Below are positions 50,375 through 61,362 of a DNA stretch of 64,000 nucleotides, one piece after another. Each line of letters starts with the position of its first letter. Position 1 is the stretch's first letter. Source of the DNA: Marthasterias glacialis (Eukaryota; Echinodermata; Asteroidea; Forcipulatida; Asteriidae). A program made the translations under genes and the position numbers. Where the stretch lies: positions 16,632,110 to 16,696,109 of the forward strand of contig OU452227.1 in assembly GCA_911728455.2 (NCBI GenBank), read 5' to 3'. The notes beneath the pieces were generated by a model. That model worked only from the letters and a program-made list of their open reading frames with translations, searched no databases and was not told where the DNA came from.

Positions 50375-51768
50375 CTATCCAATAGAACCTTATCGGGATT
50401 CAATACTTGAAGGATTGTTACTGGGGTCTATCCCATAGAACCTTGTAGGGATTCAATACTTGAAGGATTGTTACTGGGGTCTATCCCATAGAACCTTGTA
50501 GGGATTCAATACTTGAAGGATTGTTACTGGAGTTTATCCCATAGAACCTTGTAGGGATTCAATACTTGAAGGATTGTTACTGGGGTCTATCCCATAGAAC
50601 CTTGTAGAGATTCAATACTTGAAGGATTGTTACTGGGGTCTATCCCATAGAACCTTGTAGGGATTCAATACTTGAAGGATTGTTACTGGGTCTATCCAAT
50701 AGAACCTTATCGGGATTCAATACTTGAAGGATTGTTACTGGGGTCTATCCCATAGAACCTTGTAGGGATTCAATACTTGAAGGATTGTTACTGGGTCTAT
50801 CCAATAGAACCTTATCGGGATTCAATACTTGAAGGATTGTTACTGGGGTCTATCCCATAGAACCTTGTAGGGATTCAATACTTGAAGGATTGTTACTGGG
50901 GTCTATCCCATAGAACCTTGTAGGGATTCAATACTTGAAGGATTGTTACTGGGGTCTATCCCATAGAACCTTGTAGAGATTCAATACTTGAAGGATTGTT
51001 ACTGGGTCTATCACATAGAACCTTGTAGGGATTCAATACTTGAAGGATTGTTACTGGGGTCTATCCCATAGAACCTTGTAGGGATTCAATACTTGAAGGA
51101 TTGTTACTGGGGTCTATCCAATAGAACCTTGTAGAGATTCAATACTTGAAGGATTGTTACTGGGGTCTATCCCATAGAACCTTGTAGGGCTTCAATACTT
51201 GAATGATTGTTACTGGGGTCTATCCCATAGAACCTTGTAGGGCTTCAATACTTGAAGGATTGTTACTGGGTCTATCCCATAGAACCTTGTAGGGATTCAA
51301 TACTTGAAGGATTGTTACTGGGTCTATCCCATAGAACCTTGTAGGGATTCAATACTTGAAGGATTGTTACTGGGGTCTATCCCATAGAACCTTGTAGGGC
51401 TTCAATACTTGAAGGATTGTTACTGGGGTCTATCCCATAGAACCTTGTAGGGCTTCAATACTTGAAGGATTGTTACTGGGGTCTATCCCATAGAACCTTG
51501 TAGGGCTTCAATACTTGAAGGATTGTTACTGGGTCTATCCCATAGAACCTTGTAGGGATTCAATACTTGAAGGATTGTTACTGGGGTCTATCCCATAGAA
51601 CCTTGTAGGGATTCAATACTTGAAGGATTGTTACTGGGGTCTATCCCATAGAACCTTGTAGAGATTCAATACTTGAAGGATTGTTACTGGGGTCTATCCC
51701 ATAGAACCTTGTAGGGCTTCAATACTTGAAGGATTGTTACTGGGGTCTATCCCATAGAACCTTGTAGA

Positions 51769-54337
51769 GATTCAATACTTGAAGGATTGTTACTGGGGTC
51801 TATCCCATAGAACCTTGTTGGGATTCAATACTTGAAGGATTGTTACTGGGGTCTATCCCATAGAACCTTGTAGGGATTCAATACTTGAAGGATTGTTACT
51901 GGGGTATATCCCATAGAACCTTGTAGGGATTCAATACTTGAATGATTGTTACTGGGGTATATCCCATAGAACCTTGTAGGGATTCAATACTTGAAGGATT
52001 GTTACTGGGGTCTATCCCATAGAACCTTGTTGGGATCCAATACTTGAAGGATTGTTACTGGGGTCTATCCCATAGAACCTTGTAGAGATTCAATACTTGA
52101 AGGATTGTTACTGGGGTCTATCCCATAGAACCTTGTAGAGATTCAATACTTGAAGGATTGTTACTAGGTCTATCCCATAGAACCTTGTAGGGATTCAATA
52201 CTTGAAGGATTGTTACTGGGGTTTATCCCATAGAACCTTGTAGGGATTCAATACTTGAAGGATTGTTACTGGGGTCTATCCCATAGAACCTTGTAGAGAT
52301 TCAATACTTGAAGGATTGTTACTGGGGTCTATCCCATGGAACCTTGTAGAGATTCAATACTTGAAGGATTGTTACTGGGTCTATCCCATAGAACCTTGTA
52401 GGGATTCAATACTTGAAGGATTGTTACTGGGGTTTATCCCATAGAACCTTGTAGGGATTCAATACTTGAAAGATTGTTACTGGGGTCTATCCCATAGAAC
52501 CTTGTAGAGATTCAATACTTGAAGGATTGTTACTTGGGTCTATCCCATAGAACCTTGTAGGGATTCAATACTTGAAGGATTGTTACTGGGGTATATCCCA
52601 TAGAACCTTATCGGGATTCAATACTTGAAGGATTGTTACTGGGGTCTATCCAATAGAACCTTGTAGGGATTCAATACTTGAAGGATTGTTACTGGGGTCT
52701 ATCCCATAGAACCTTGTAGAGATTCAATACTTGAAGGATTGTTACTGGGGTCTATCCCATAGAGCCTTGTAGAGATTCAATACTTGAAGGATTGTTACTG
52801 GGGTCTATCCCATAGAACCTTGTAGGGATTCAATACTTGAAGGATTGTTACTGGGGTCTATCTCATAGAACCTTGTTGGGATTCAATACTTGAAGGATTG
52901 TTACTGGGGTCTATCCCATAGAACCTTGTAGAGATTCAATACTTGAAGGATTGTTACTGGGGTGTATCCCATAGAACCTTGTAGGGATTCAATACTTGAA
53001 GGATTGTTACTGGGGTCTATCCCATAGAACCTTGTAGGGATTCAATACTTGAAGGATTGTTACTGGGGTCTATCCCATAGAACCTTGTTGGGATTCAATA
53101 CTTGAAGGATTGTTACTGGGGTCTATCCCATAGAACCTTGTAGGGATTCAATACTTGAAGGATTGTTACTGGGGTATATCCCATAGAACCTTGTAGGGAT
53201 TCAATACTTGAATGATTGTTACTGGGGTATATCCCATAGAACCTTGTAGGGATTCAATACTTGAAGGATTGTTACTGGGGTCTATCCCATAGAACCTTGT
53301 TGGGATCCAATACTTGAAGGATTGTTACTGGGGTCTATCCCATAGAACCTTGTAGAGATTCAATACTTGAAGGATTGTTACTGGGGTCTATCCCATAGAA
53401 CCTTGTAGAGATTCAATACTTGAAGGATTGTTACTAGGTCTATCCCATAGAACCTTGTAGGGATTCAATACTTGAAGGATTGTTACTGGGGTTTATCCCA
53501 TAGAACCTTGTAGGGATTCAATACTTGAAGGATTGTTACTGGGGTCTATCCCATAGAACCTTGTAGAGATTCAATACTTGAAGGATTGTTACTGGGGTCT
53601 ATCCCATGGAACCTTGTAGAGATTCAATACTTGAAGGATTGTTACTGGGTCTATCCCATAGAACCTTGTAGGGATTCAATACTTGAAGGATTGTTACTGG
53701 GGTTTATCCCATAGAACCTTGTAGGGATTCAATACTTGAAAGATTGTTACTGGGGTCTATCCCATAGAACCTTGTAGAGATTCAATACTTGAAGGATTGT
53801 TACTTGGGTCTATCCCATAGAACCTTGTAGGGATTCAATACTTGAAGGATTGTTACTGGGGTATATCCCATAGAACCTTATCGGGATTCAATACTTGAAG
53901 GATTGTTACTGGGGTCTATCCAATAGAACCTTGTAGGGATTCAATACTTGAAGGATTGTTACTGGGGTCTATCCCATAGAACCTTGTAGAGATTCAATAC
54001 TTGAAGGATTGTTACTGGGGTCTATCCCATAGAGCCTTGTAGAGATTCAATACTTGAAGGATTGTTACTGGGGTCTATCCCATAGAACCTTGTAGGGATT
54101 CAATACTTGAAGGATTGTTACTGGGGTCTATCTCATAGAACCTTGTTGGGATTCAATACTTGAAGGATTGTTACTGGGGTCTATCCCATAGAACCTTGTA
54201 GAGATTCAATACTTGAAGGATTGTTACTGGGGTGTATCCCATAGAACCTTGTAGGGATTCAATACTTGAAGGATTGTTACTGGGGTCTATCCCATAGAAC
54301 CTTGTAGGGATTCAATACTTGAAGGATTGTTACTGGG
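51769..54337. repeat. Tandem duplication of a 1,270-bp, 24-unit block
   Basis: Comparing lines at offset 1,270 showed no difference from 51769 to 53067 against 53039 to 54337, including rare variants (TTGTTGGGATCC, TTACTAGGTC, CCCATGGAACC, GAAAGATTG, GAGCCTTG, GGTGTATCC). About 1,300 bp without a seen mismatch in a unit-variable array means a very recent duplication, or an assembly duplication. Confidence 0.9.
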
Positions 54338-54450
54338 TCTATCCAATAGAACCTTGTAGGGATTCAATACTTGAAGGATTGTTACTGGGTCTATCCCATA
54401 GAACCTTGTAGGGATTCAGGACTTGAAGGATTGTTACTATAGAACCTTGC

Positions 54451-55149
54451 AGAAGTGTTGTTTATAGTTCACATGGCCAATAACTTTGTTATTGCACATC
54501 AACCAAAGCAAAGGAACATGCGTTATGCCTAATTGACACGCTTTCATCCACAACTCGTTAAGAGTCAGCAGAGACAGCCGAGCATCTTAATGTTTGTCAA
54601 AACAAATCCAAAGATTGTTAACAGTTGTGACCGTATAGATTTTAAAATGTGTTACTCATTACATAGACAAAATGATTTGTTTCAATACAAATTTAGAGCC
54701 CAACATTTCTGTATGGCATACTCGGGATGATAATATGAAGAGACGTGGTTATACAGCCATTGAAGTCTAATAAGGATACCCCGCTGCTAGACTCTACTCA
54801 ATAATTAACCTCATTAAATAATTAAAGTTAACAAAACAAAACAAATAATACTTCGGTCGTTGTTATTCGAATTGGTTTCCTACATTCGGGGAAAAAATCC
54901 TCAATGATTAGGTCTTTAACGATTCTTGTCAACACGTTTGACTTCTTGCATTCATTGTTGCATCCGACGCCTAGGCCGATCGACAATGCCCTATCATGTT
55001 TTTTGTTTTAAGAAAAAATTAGCCTACAGTATATTTGTTCAATGTTGATGTCACCTGAATCATCCTGAAGCAAAAACATTTACTGGCTGAGCAGCAGTCA
55101 ACTTCAAAGCATTGAATTTAATGCATTGGTAGAGTATCAGGCAAAGTTG
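54451..55149. other. Unique DNA right of the satellite, no gene recognised
   Basis: No repeat or coding signal was recognised in this flank. Confidence 0.5.
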
Positions 55150-55164
55150 TCGCTATGTGGACAC

Positions 55165-55460
55165 TGGATATTATGGCTTTACGTAAAGCGACCACCTCTC
55201 ACCACTGTGGTCCTGGTTCGATTCCTGGCTAAGGCCATTGAGTAGAGTTGAGAGTTGGATCTCTCCTGTGCCACAATGTTTTTTTCTCCTGGCCTCCGGT
55301 TTTCATCCCTCCTGCAAGATCAAACCTTTCGATCTCAGGCTGTGCTCAGTGGTCATACACTGTGGCTGGCTGCCAAAGGCACCCTTGCATGCAAGCAGCT
55401 CGAACACGTTGTAGCCGCATCCTTCCAATTCAGCTTCTCAGCTGCCTGTAAGGATGGTTA
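55165..55460 (+). mobile_element. tRNA-derived SINE, plus strand
   Basis: GGTTCGATTCC (55215-55225) is a perfect B box. A weak A box, TGGCTTTACGTAA, lies about 40 bp upstream (near 55173). The body contains CTCCTGGCCTCCGGTTTTC and ends near GCTGCCTGTAAGGATGG (about 55455). No (A)n tail or target duplication was resolved. The two overlapping 67-68 codon frames are incidental. Confidence 0.7.
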
Positions 55461-55694
55461 GCCTCCCAAATTATCTACTCGATGTGAAATTGCTTGCATT
55501 AAAAATAACAGTTTACTTCTAGTTATTATGTAGGCATTTGTAAACCTTTCAATGTTAAGTATTTCCTCATTGTATTAGTTCAATGTACAGGAAGTAATTA
55601 ACATAATGTTGGCCTGTCTTGGCTAATTCATCCCAATGAATTGTATGGAACGTTTTCACTAGGATTTTCAAACCTGTACTATGGACTTTGTTCG

Positions 55695-56185
55695 ATAGTC
55701 TAGACTCGTTCCCGGTCCCTACATCGTTCTCTTCTGACTGTATATAGGGACCGGTAGCTACTACCGATATGGCGCTTTCGATAGGCCCTCGATTGCGCGG
55801 GCGCAGTAATAATTTTCTAGTTTTAGAGATGACGTTTGTGACGTGTCCATGTTGTTAATTGACACTAGTACACGTGTGTCTCGTAACCCTTCACCTGGAC
55901 ATATAGTGAACCAACCTTCAACATCAAAATTCAAGTTAACTTTAGAAGAACATCTTAACTAACGTTAGTCTGCATGATGTGAGATTCTGAGACTCTGTGC
56001 CCATCATGTTTTTTTGTAAAGGCCGCATGGCATTATGGGATTACGTAGACCTTTTATGCTAATTCTAATTAGCATATACCTGGCAGAAATCTGCCAGGTA
56101 CATGCTAATTTTCATTACCCGCAACCGGTCCCTATATTCAGTCAGACCGTAAACGATGTAGGGACCGGTAACCAGTCTAGACTAT
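55695..56185. mobile_element. MITE with ~60-bp inverted repeats, 491 bp
   Basis: The left arm (55695-55755: ATAGTCTAGACT, GGTCCCTACATCGTT, TCTGACTG, ATATAGGGACCGGT) is matched in reverse by the right arm (56124-56185) with a few differences. Each arm is itself partly palindromic (CGGTCCCTA..TAGGGACCGG). The interior has a second perfect dyad, TACCTGGCAGA / TCTGCCAGGTA (56067-56090), flanked by TGCTAATT. No target duplication could be assigned, so the superfamily is open. Confidence 0.85.
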
Positions 56186-58504
56186 AGTCAATTATTCCGA
56201 CTCAATTTACAAGAGCTGAACTATACGTGAGTTCTTTTGTTGCTTCAACGTTCGTTCATTTCGCTGACTAACTCGTGACGTTTGAGATGGACCACGTTAA
56301 CAAAGACACATGAGTCCACATATAATATTATTGTTATTAGTTGTTCAGATTGAATTATTCATAATGAGTTGTAACATTAGACTGTCTAGATCGAGAATAA
56401 GAATTCAAATTTGTAATCATATACAAGGTTCTTAGGAAATAATGTAGTATTTTGTTGTATCGATTTTGTAGGCTCATAATGCTGGAACAAGTCCGATACT
56501 CTTTTTTTTTTCTTTTTTGTACCACGTGCATACATTCTTAAATAAACCTCATGTTACATTGAAAGTTGATCTTCAAAGATAAACCTCCTATAGGCAAAGG
56601 AAGATACAAGAAGTTCAACTCATTAGAAAACACTTATGAGGTAAAAAGTAATGCAAGTTTATGCAGTTCATCCGGAAGTCAAGTTTTCTACAGCGCTGTA
56701 GTATATTTATATAGAAAGCAAATCTCACTGGCCTATACCGAAGTTGTTTACAATAGATAGGACGTGATGTATATTTTAATAGGAATGTATCTGATGATAA
56801 TGCAACCTATCTGGAATCTCCTTTGTATAAGTTACACTAACGCCAGTAATTACATTTGCAACTTAGAATGTTTAACAGACACACAAATGTATGTGACCGT
56901 AGTTTTATAGTGATGTGATGAAATCCAATTAATTATAGTGATGGGAGTGTGAAGGTACATTGCCAATTACCTTAGACGCACTGGCACACGTTTATAAAAA
57001 ATCAAAACAAAATTAATGAAATAAACCAATCCGAGGATAGTAAGGCGGGAGGAAGGAGGAACGATACTCTATCCAATAAAAGCGGACTAGTATTCAAAAT
57101 ATCCTCATGACGACGTTTCAAATAATTATACCTGGAGCACTTGATTTTAAACTACAATACTAGAACACAGCACATAGTACCGGCATACAATGTGATGGTC
57201 AAAGGTCAAAGCGCTGCTAGACTATGTACTATCTATATTATTATAAAGCCGAACTCTGCCCTGAGGCGCGCCATCTTGGAATCAGGAGAGCGCCATCTTG
57301 CCTTTTTGGTGTGGTGACTTCCCGGATTTCTTTAGTAAGATCACCCTGTCCGGCAGGGTCCCAGATCCACCAAAGATCCGGCAAGCGGTCACCCTAACGG
57401 TTGGATGCTGACCTCTAACCCAAAAGAAAGCTCCCAAACGACCCCTTACACGCAACAATGCACTCATGAACTCTGACTTGCAGTTGCCGGGGCCGTATTG
57501 TTTTTTTTCCACTGCAGGAACGGGTTTAAGTTGCATTTCGCCCTTGTGTGCACGCATGCGCGTGAAGGGATTATACACACACTACGCCATTCAGTAATGA
57601 CACACGCGATTCATTTAACGAAAAGACGACTAGTTATAAACAAACCAAAACACTAAATTCTTGTTAAGTTGGTTTATTAAACAATAAGAATCAGCTTAGG
57701 TTAAACCATAGAGCAAACGATGACTGTACATATTAGGCTCCTCTGAAATGTTTCTGCCTGATATTCCAGAAATTGTGAGAAATGGATAAAAAGATGAAAA
57801 CCCTCTGTTGTTTCTTATGACTTTTTGAACGTTTTTTATTTTAATTTTTCCTGTGACTCAGGAATGTTATTTCAAAAAGGAACATGTTAATTAACACAAA
57901 GTGTGGACACAGGTTTTTTTAAGCTTCATCAAAAGAGTGTAATGGTTTTAAGAGCAAATGTGAGGCTGTGAAATTGGTTTTTAAGGGAGCACATGACATT
58001 GACCTAGCCCTGTGCATACTGAATGCTGTATGGCAATGTGTAATAATGTTACACTACTGCCACTGGGCAGGTTAAATTAGTGTTTTGTTTTTTCTCAAAC
58101 TAACATTTAACAGTCAAACAAGATTGACCTGTAGTGCTTTTACAAGGTGAAACAAGGGGGCCACACAAGCAAATCTGGGAAAAGTTTCCATATCTCTTTG
58201 ACCGCCACTTCATCTCCCCCATATGTTATAATTGTACCTGTTTGGAAAGGTAGAGAATGTACACAGTGAGAAAAAGTGGTGGTCGGATACGGAAACCGTT
58301 TCCCAAATCAGTACACGTAGACTTAACAACATACTGTGTTTGTGTGTGAATTGTAGAATGTACTTATTAAGTTGGATGTGTAACGTATGCATACGTCTGG
58401 GTCGACTGGTTGACTATATCTTTTCCAACGTCGCATGCTTGGGTTTCGTAGTCTCTCTCAAGACCACAATTGACATTATTACTGCACAAACACTCGTCGC
58501 TGCG

Positions 58505-58508
<4 letters not shown>
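56186..58508. other. 2.3 kb unique DNA, no gene recognised
   Basis: TATAAAG (57242-57248) is followed by two CGCCATCTTG motifs (57269-57278, 57291-57300), YY1-like and promoter-suggestive. A 92-codon plus frame (58232-58510) ends exactly where a poly-A run starts but has no recognisable domain. Confidence 0.45.

Positions 58509-58535
<27 letters not shown>
58509..58535. repeat. Poly-A run of 27
   Basis: An uninterrupted run of 27 A is followed by GC-rich CGCTGCCGGGGTGCGGGGGG. It could be a retroposed transcript tail or a simple repeat. No AATAAA precedes it and no target duplication was found. Confidence 0.9.
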
Positions 58536-59094
58536 CGCTGCCGGGGTGCGGGGGGGGGATTGAGCCATTTGTTTGATCGCTGTTTCTCCCCAGTTTACGT
58601 TGTCCCCTGTCATGTTGTAGTGCTGATATAAAGAGAGTATTTCAACGTAAAGGTTTACTATATTTTTGAAAAGCCGTCACTACCTCTGTAAAAATGGAGT
58701 GTACCCAAAACGACATTGCAAATTGAGCAATATCCCTGACTAACTGACTGAGATAATGGTATTAAATCATACTACCCAAAAGAGGGACAAACTCATCCAC
58801 TTTTTTACGGATACTAGAAATTTTCTAGAAATAATAAATGAAGAAACATATGAACTGCACATAGTGTACTTTTCTTCATCGCTGCCTTTTTTTACATTCA
58901 CATGTCCTCCTAATGTCCACCTTTTTGTTATTCTCTCTCCTTTTATTATTTCTGTAAGAAATTTGTTATTGCTGTTTGTACTGATTGACTGAATAACGCT
59001 ATACAATAAACACAAGCGATATAAACCTCCTCTAGTAGTCCTGAGCAGCATTATGATATAAGCACAGTACGCTTCAGTATAACAAATATATGTT

Positions 59095-59700
59095 ATTTCC
59101 AAGTAATGAACAAACAAAGATACAAAGAAAACAAGAAGCAGACAAACAAAGAAACACAGAAATACTGAAATAAAGAGTTAAGCCATAAGGAGTAAAGAAT
59201 CAAGTAACAACGTTTAAGAAACACAAAAAACAAGAAAGTAAGGAACAAGAAAATACAAATGAAGCAAAACAAAAAGTTCAAGATATAAATGAAGAAAGAA
59301 ATACACAAGTAAAGAAACAAAGACACACAGAAATCAAGAACTCAAACAAAGCAACAAATAAAGAAACGAACACATCAAGAAAAACAAAGAAATAAAGACA
59401 AGGAGATAAAGAATCAAAGAAATATAGACATACAAACATCAAGATAAAAACTGGATAAAAAAAGAAATTAAAAAAAATCTATATTCCCCTACAAAAACAA
59501 AAATAAACAGACATCAATAAATCTGGAAAATAAAGAAATAAAAAACAGTTTGGAAAAAACAAGGCAGAAATGCACACATATTTTTTAAAAGGAAAGAAAC
59601 AAGGCGGGAAAACGGCAAACAGAAATAAAGAAACAGCGAAACAAAGAAATAAAGAAAAAACTTTGGGACTACAAAAATAATGAAATAAACAAATTTAATA
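59095..59700. repeat. T-poor, A-rich low-complexity tract
   Basis: About 600 bp built from loose variants of CAAAGAAACAAAGA, AATAAAGA and CAAGAA, with marked strand asymmetry (A-rich, T-poor on plus). No fixed period could be read. The Phe/Leu/Tyr-rich minus frames are artefacts of this composition. Confidence 0.8.
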
Positions 59701-60379
59701 AATTTGTTACTTCCGTCAGTAGGCCTACCCTCATTTCCACGCAAAGACTCCAGTGGATTGCTTATTCAGAAAAAGTATCATTTTGGTCAACAAATTTCTG
59801 TACAAATATCGAAATAACTACATGTCTTTTTGGCACGCATGCGTCATTGCCAAGTACAAAGTACGGCCATTCACACCCAAATCATGCTTTGTAACATGGT
59901 GTTGGAGGGGAGGCAGAGGAGGTGGGGGCAGGAGTCGCTCTGACCTCCACCCAAAACCTTTAAGCAATTTGCGTGTCCCACGCTCAAAATTTCCACAAAC
60001 ACATATAACAACATTGCGTACTGGTACCGTTCTTACAAAACCCATTCTGCAACATGATGACCCTAGAGTGCCCCCCTGCAAATTACACACATAATAGACC
60101 GATTGCGCGACCCACGTCACGTGACCTGTAGTGGGTATATGTCAACAAACACGACGTCCTCCATACGTGCGGTACCGTACGGTACATGATGATTGTTGCA
60201 TTTTGTTTAATCGGTTGAGGCTTTTCTTTCTCGAAATCTGTCAAAAATATTACAAGACAATTTTCAGTCAACAAACACAATCTACAATTAATCAAAACGA
60301 TTTCAGGATAATAAATATTAATTATTCAACAACCTGACCCTAGTTTTAAATGTAAACTTGAGACTACTTTATAGACCCC
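59701..60379. other. Unique DNA, no gene recognised
   Basis: Frames here overlap on both strands without a domain. It contains one TAGGCCTA (59720-59727). Confidence 0.5.
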
Positions 60380-61362
60380 CCAAAAATAAATTGTTGAGTT
60401 GCCCTCCAGTGAACATATTTAAAGGGATCGGTCGGTCGTTTTTTCATATTTTTTTCTCCTTGATTGTCATTTTAAGATTGAAATGTATTGGAACTAAAAA
60501 CACTTACCATATTTTCATGTTTTTCAATGTTGTAAAAATAAACATTGGAAAGATTCATTCAGACTGATTCTGGAAAGTGTGATAAACCTCTCGCTATTCT
60601 TTGACACAGCGAATTCATCCATTTTGCATGCAATGCTCAACATGTTAGGGGCCATTCGATTTTAAAACGTGTAGATTGAGTCTTGGGCAAATGGGAAGTG
60701 GTTTCATAAAATCAAACGTATGAGGCCTATGTTTTTATATGTGACTACATTTTTTTTTTAGAGCAAATTTTTATTTCGTAAATTATAAAAAATGAATTGT
60801 ATTGGTGGTTTGTTTGAAATATCAGTTCGAATGACCCTTCACCAAAGTATTTTGTACAGTTCTAAAAATTACCGTTTGATGTCACCAGCTGATATTGTCT
60901 GGTACTCACACTCAAAACAAGTGTTGGGTACCAGTGAATCCACCTGTTGGCTTAATTATGAACACCCTTCCAAATTTGGGCTGTATATTGCAGTACGGAC
61001 AATGGTTGCATCCGCGATCTATACCACGCATGCAACACTCGAGCATTCTGCAGTTCATGTGCATTTTTTCATGGAATCAATCCTAGGTACGTGTACAGTA
61101 TAGGCATACTGTGTACGCGTTTGCGACACACAGACACATGTAAAATGTCGCCCTCCTGCATGTTTACTTTAGAATCAATGTTTTGGACATTTGTTTAAGT
61201 TTCTTTGCGATAAATACTTGGATTTCAGGGATATTATACACGAAAGTTGGTAAGTTTCATTCAATATGAATGACAAAAAAAACAACAACAAACAAACAAA
61301 CGACCCACAATTTCAGCACTTTTGGGTCGGTCGGTGGAGGGCAACTCAATAATTTTTTTAGG
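60380..61362. repeat. ~1-kb segment bounded by inverted repeats
   Basis: 60380-60408 (CCAAAAATAAATTGTTGAG then TTGCCCTCCA) is matched in reverse by 61335-61362 (CCTAAAAAAATTATTGAG then TTGCCCTCCA). Both are followed inward by CGGTCGGTCG-type sequence, in opposite strand senses. It may be a non-autonomous DNA transposon. A 103-codon plus frame (60792-61103) inside has no recognisable motif, and no target duplication was found. Confidence 0.5.

Larger units (their letters stand above)
45337..54450. repeat. 53-bp satellite array, about 170 units, 9.1 kb
   Basis: The unit contains GGATTGTTACTGGGGTCTAT, then CCCATAGAACCTTGTAGGGA, then TTCAATACTTGAA. Most units are 53 bp; units with GGG instead of GGGG are 52 bp. 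Recurrent variants (CCAATAG, TATCGGG, GTAGAGATT, GTTTATCCCTTAG, CTTAAAGG) mark higher-order blocks. TTCAATACTTGAA is a perfect dyad with a 3-base centre, present almost once per unit. 53 is not a multiple of three and stops recur, so there is no coding potential. The right edge decays at 54417-54450. Confidence 0.98.

Noticed and set aside
45337-54450. CRISPR-like array
   Set aside because: Units are contiguous with no unique spacers, the period is 52-53 bp throughout, and the setting is eukaryotic: a satellite.
58767-59117. 116-codon minus-strand frame overlapping a 78-codon plus frame
   Set aside because: No domain, and the low-complexity T-poor tract begins inside it.
60792-61103. 103-codon plus-strand frame
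   Set aside because: No recognisable motif; it overlaps a 63-codon frame in another phase and lies inside a segment bounded by inverted repeats.
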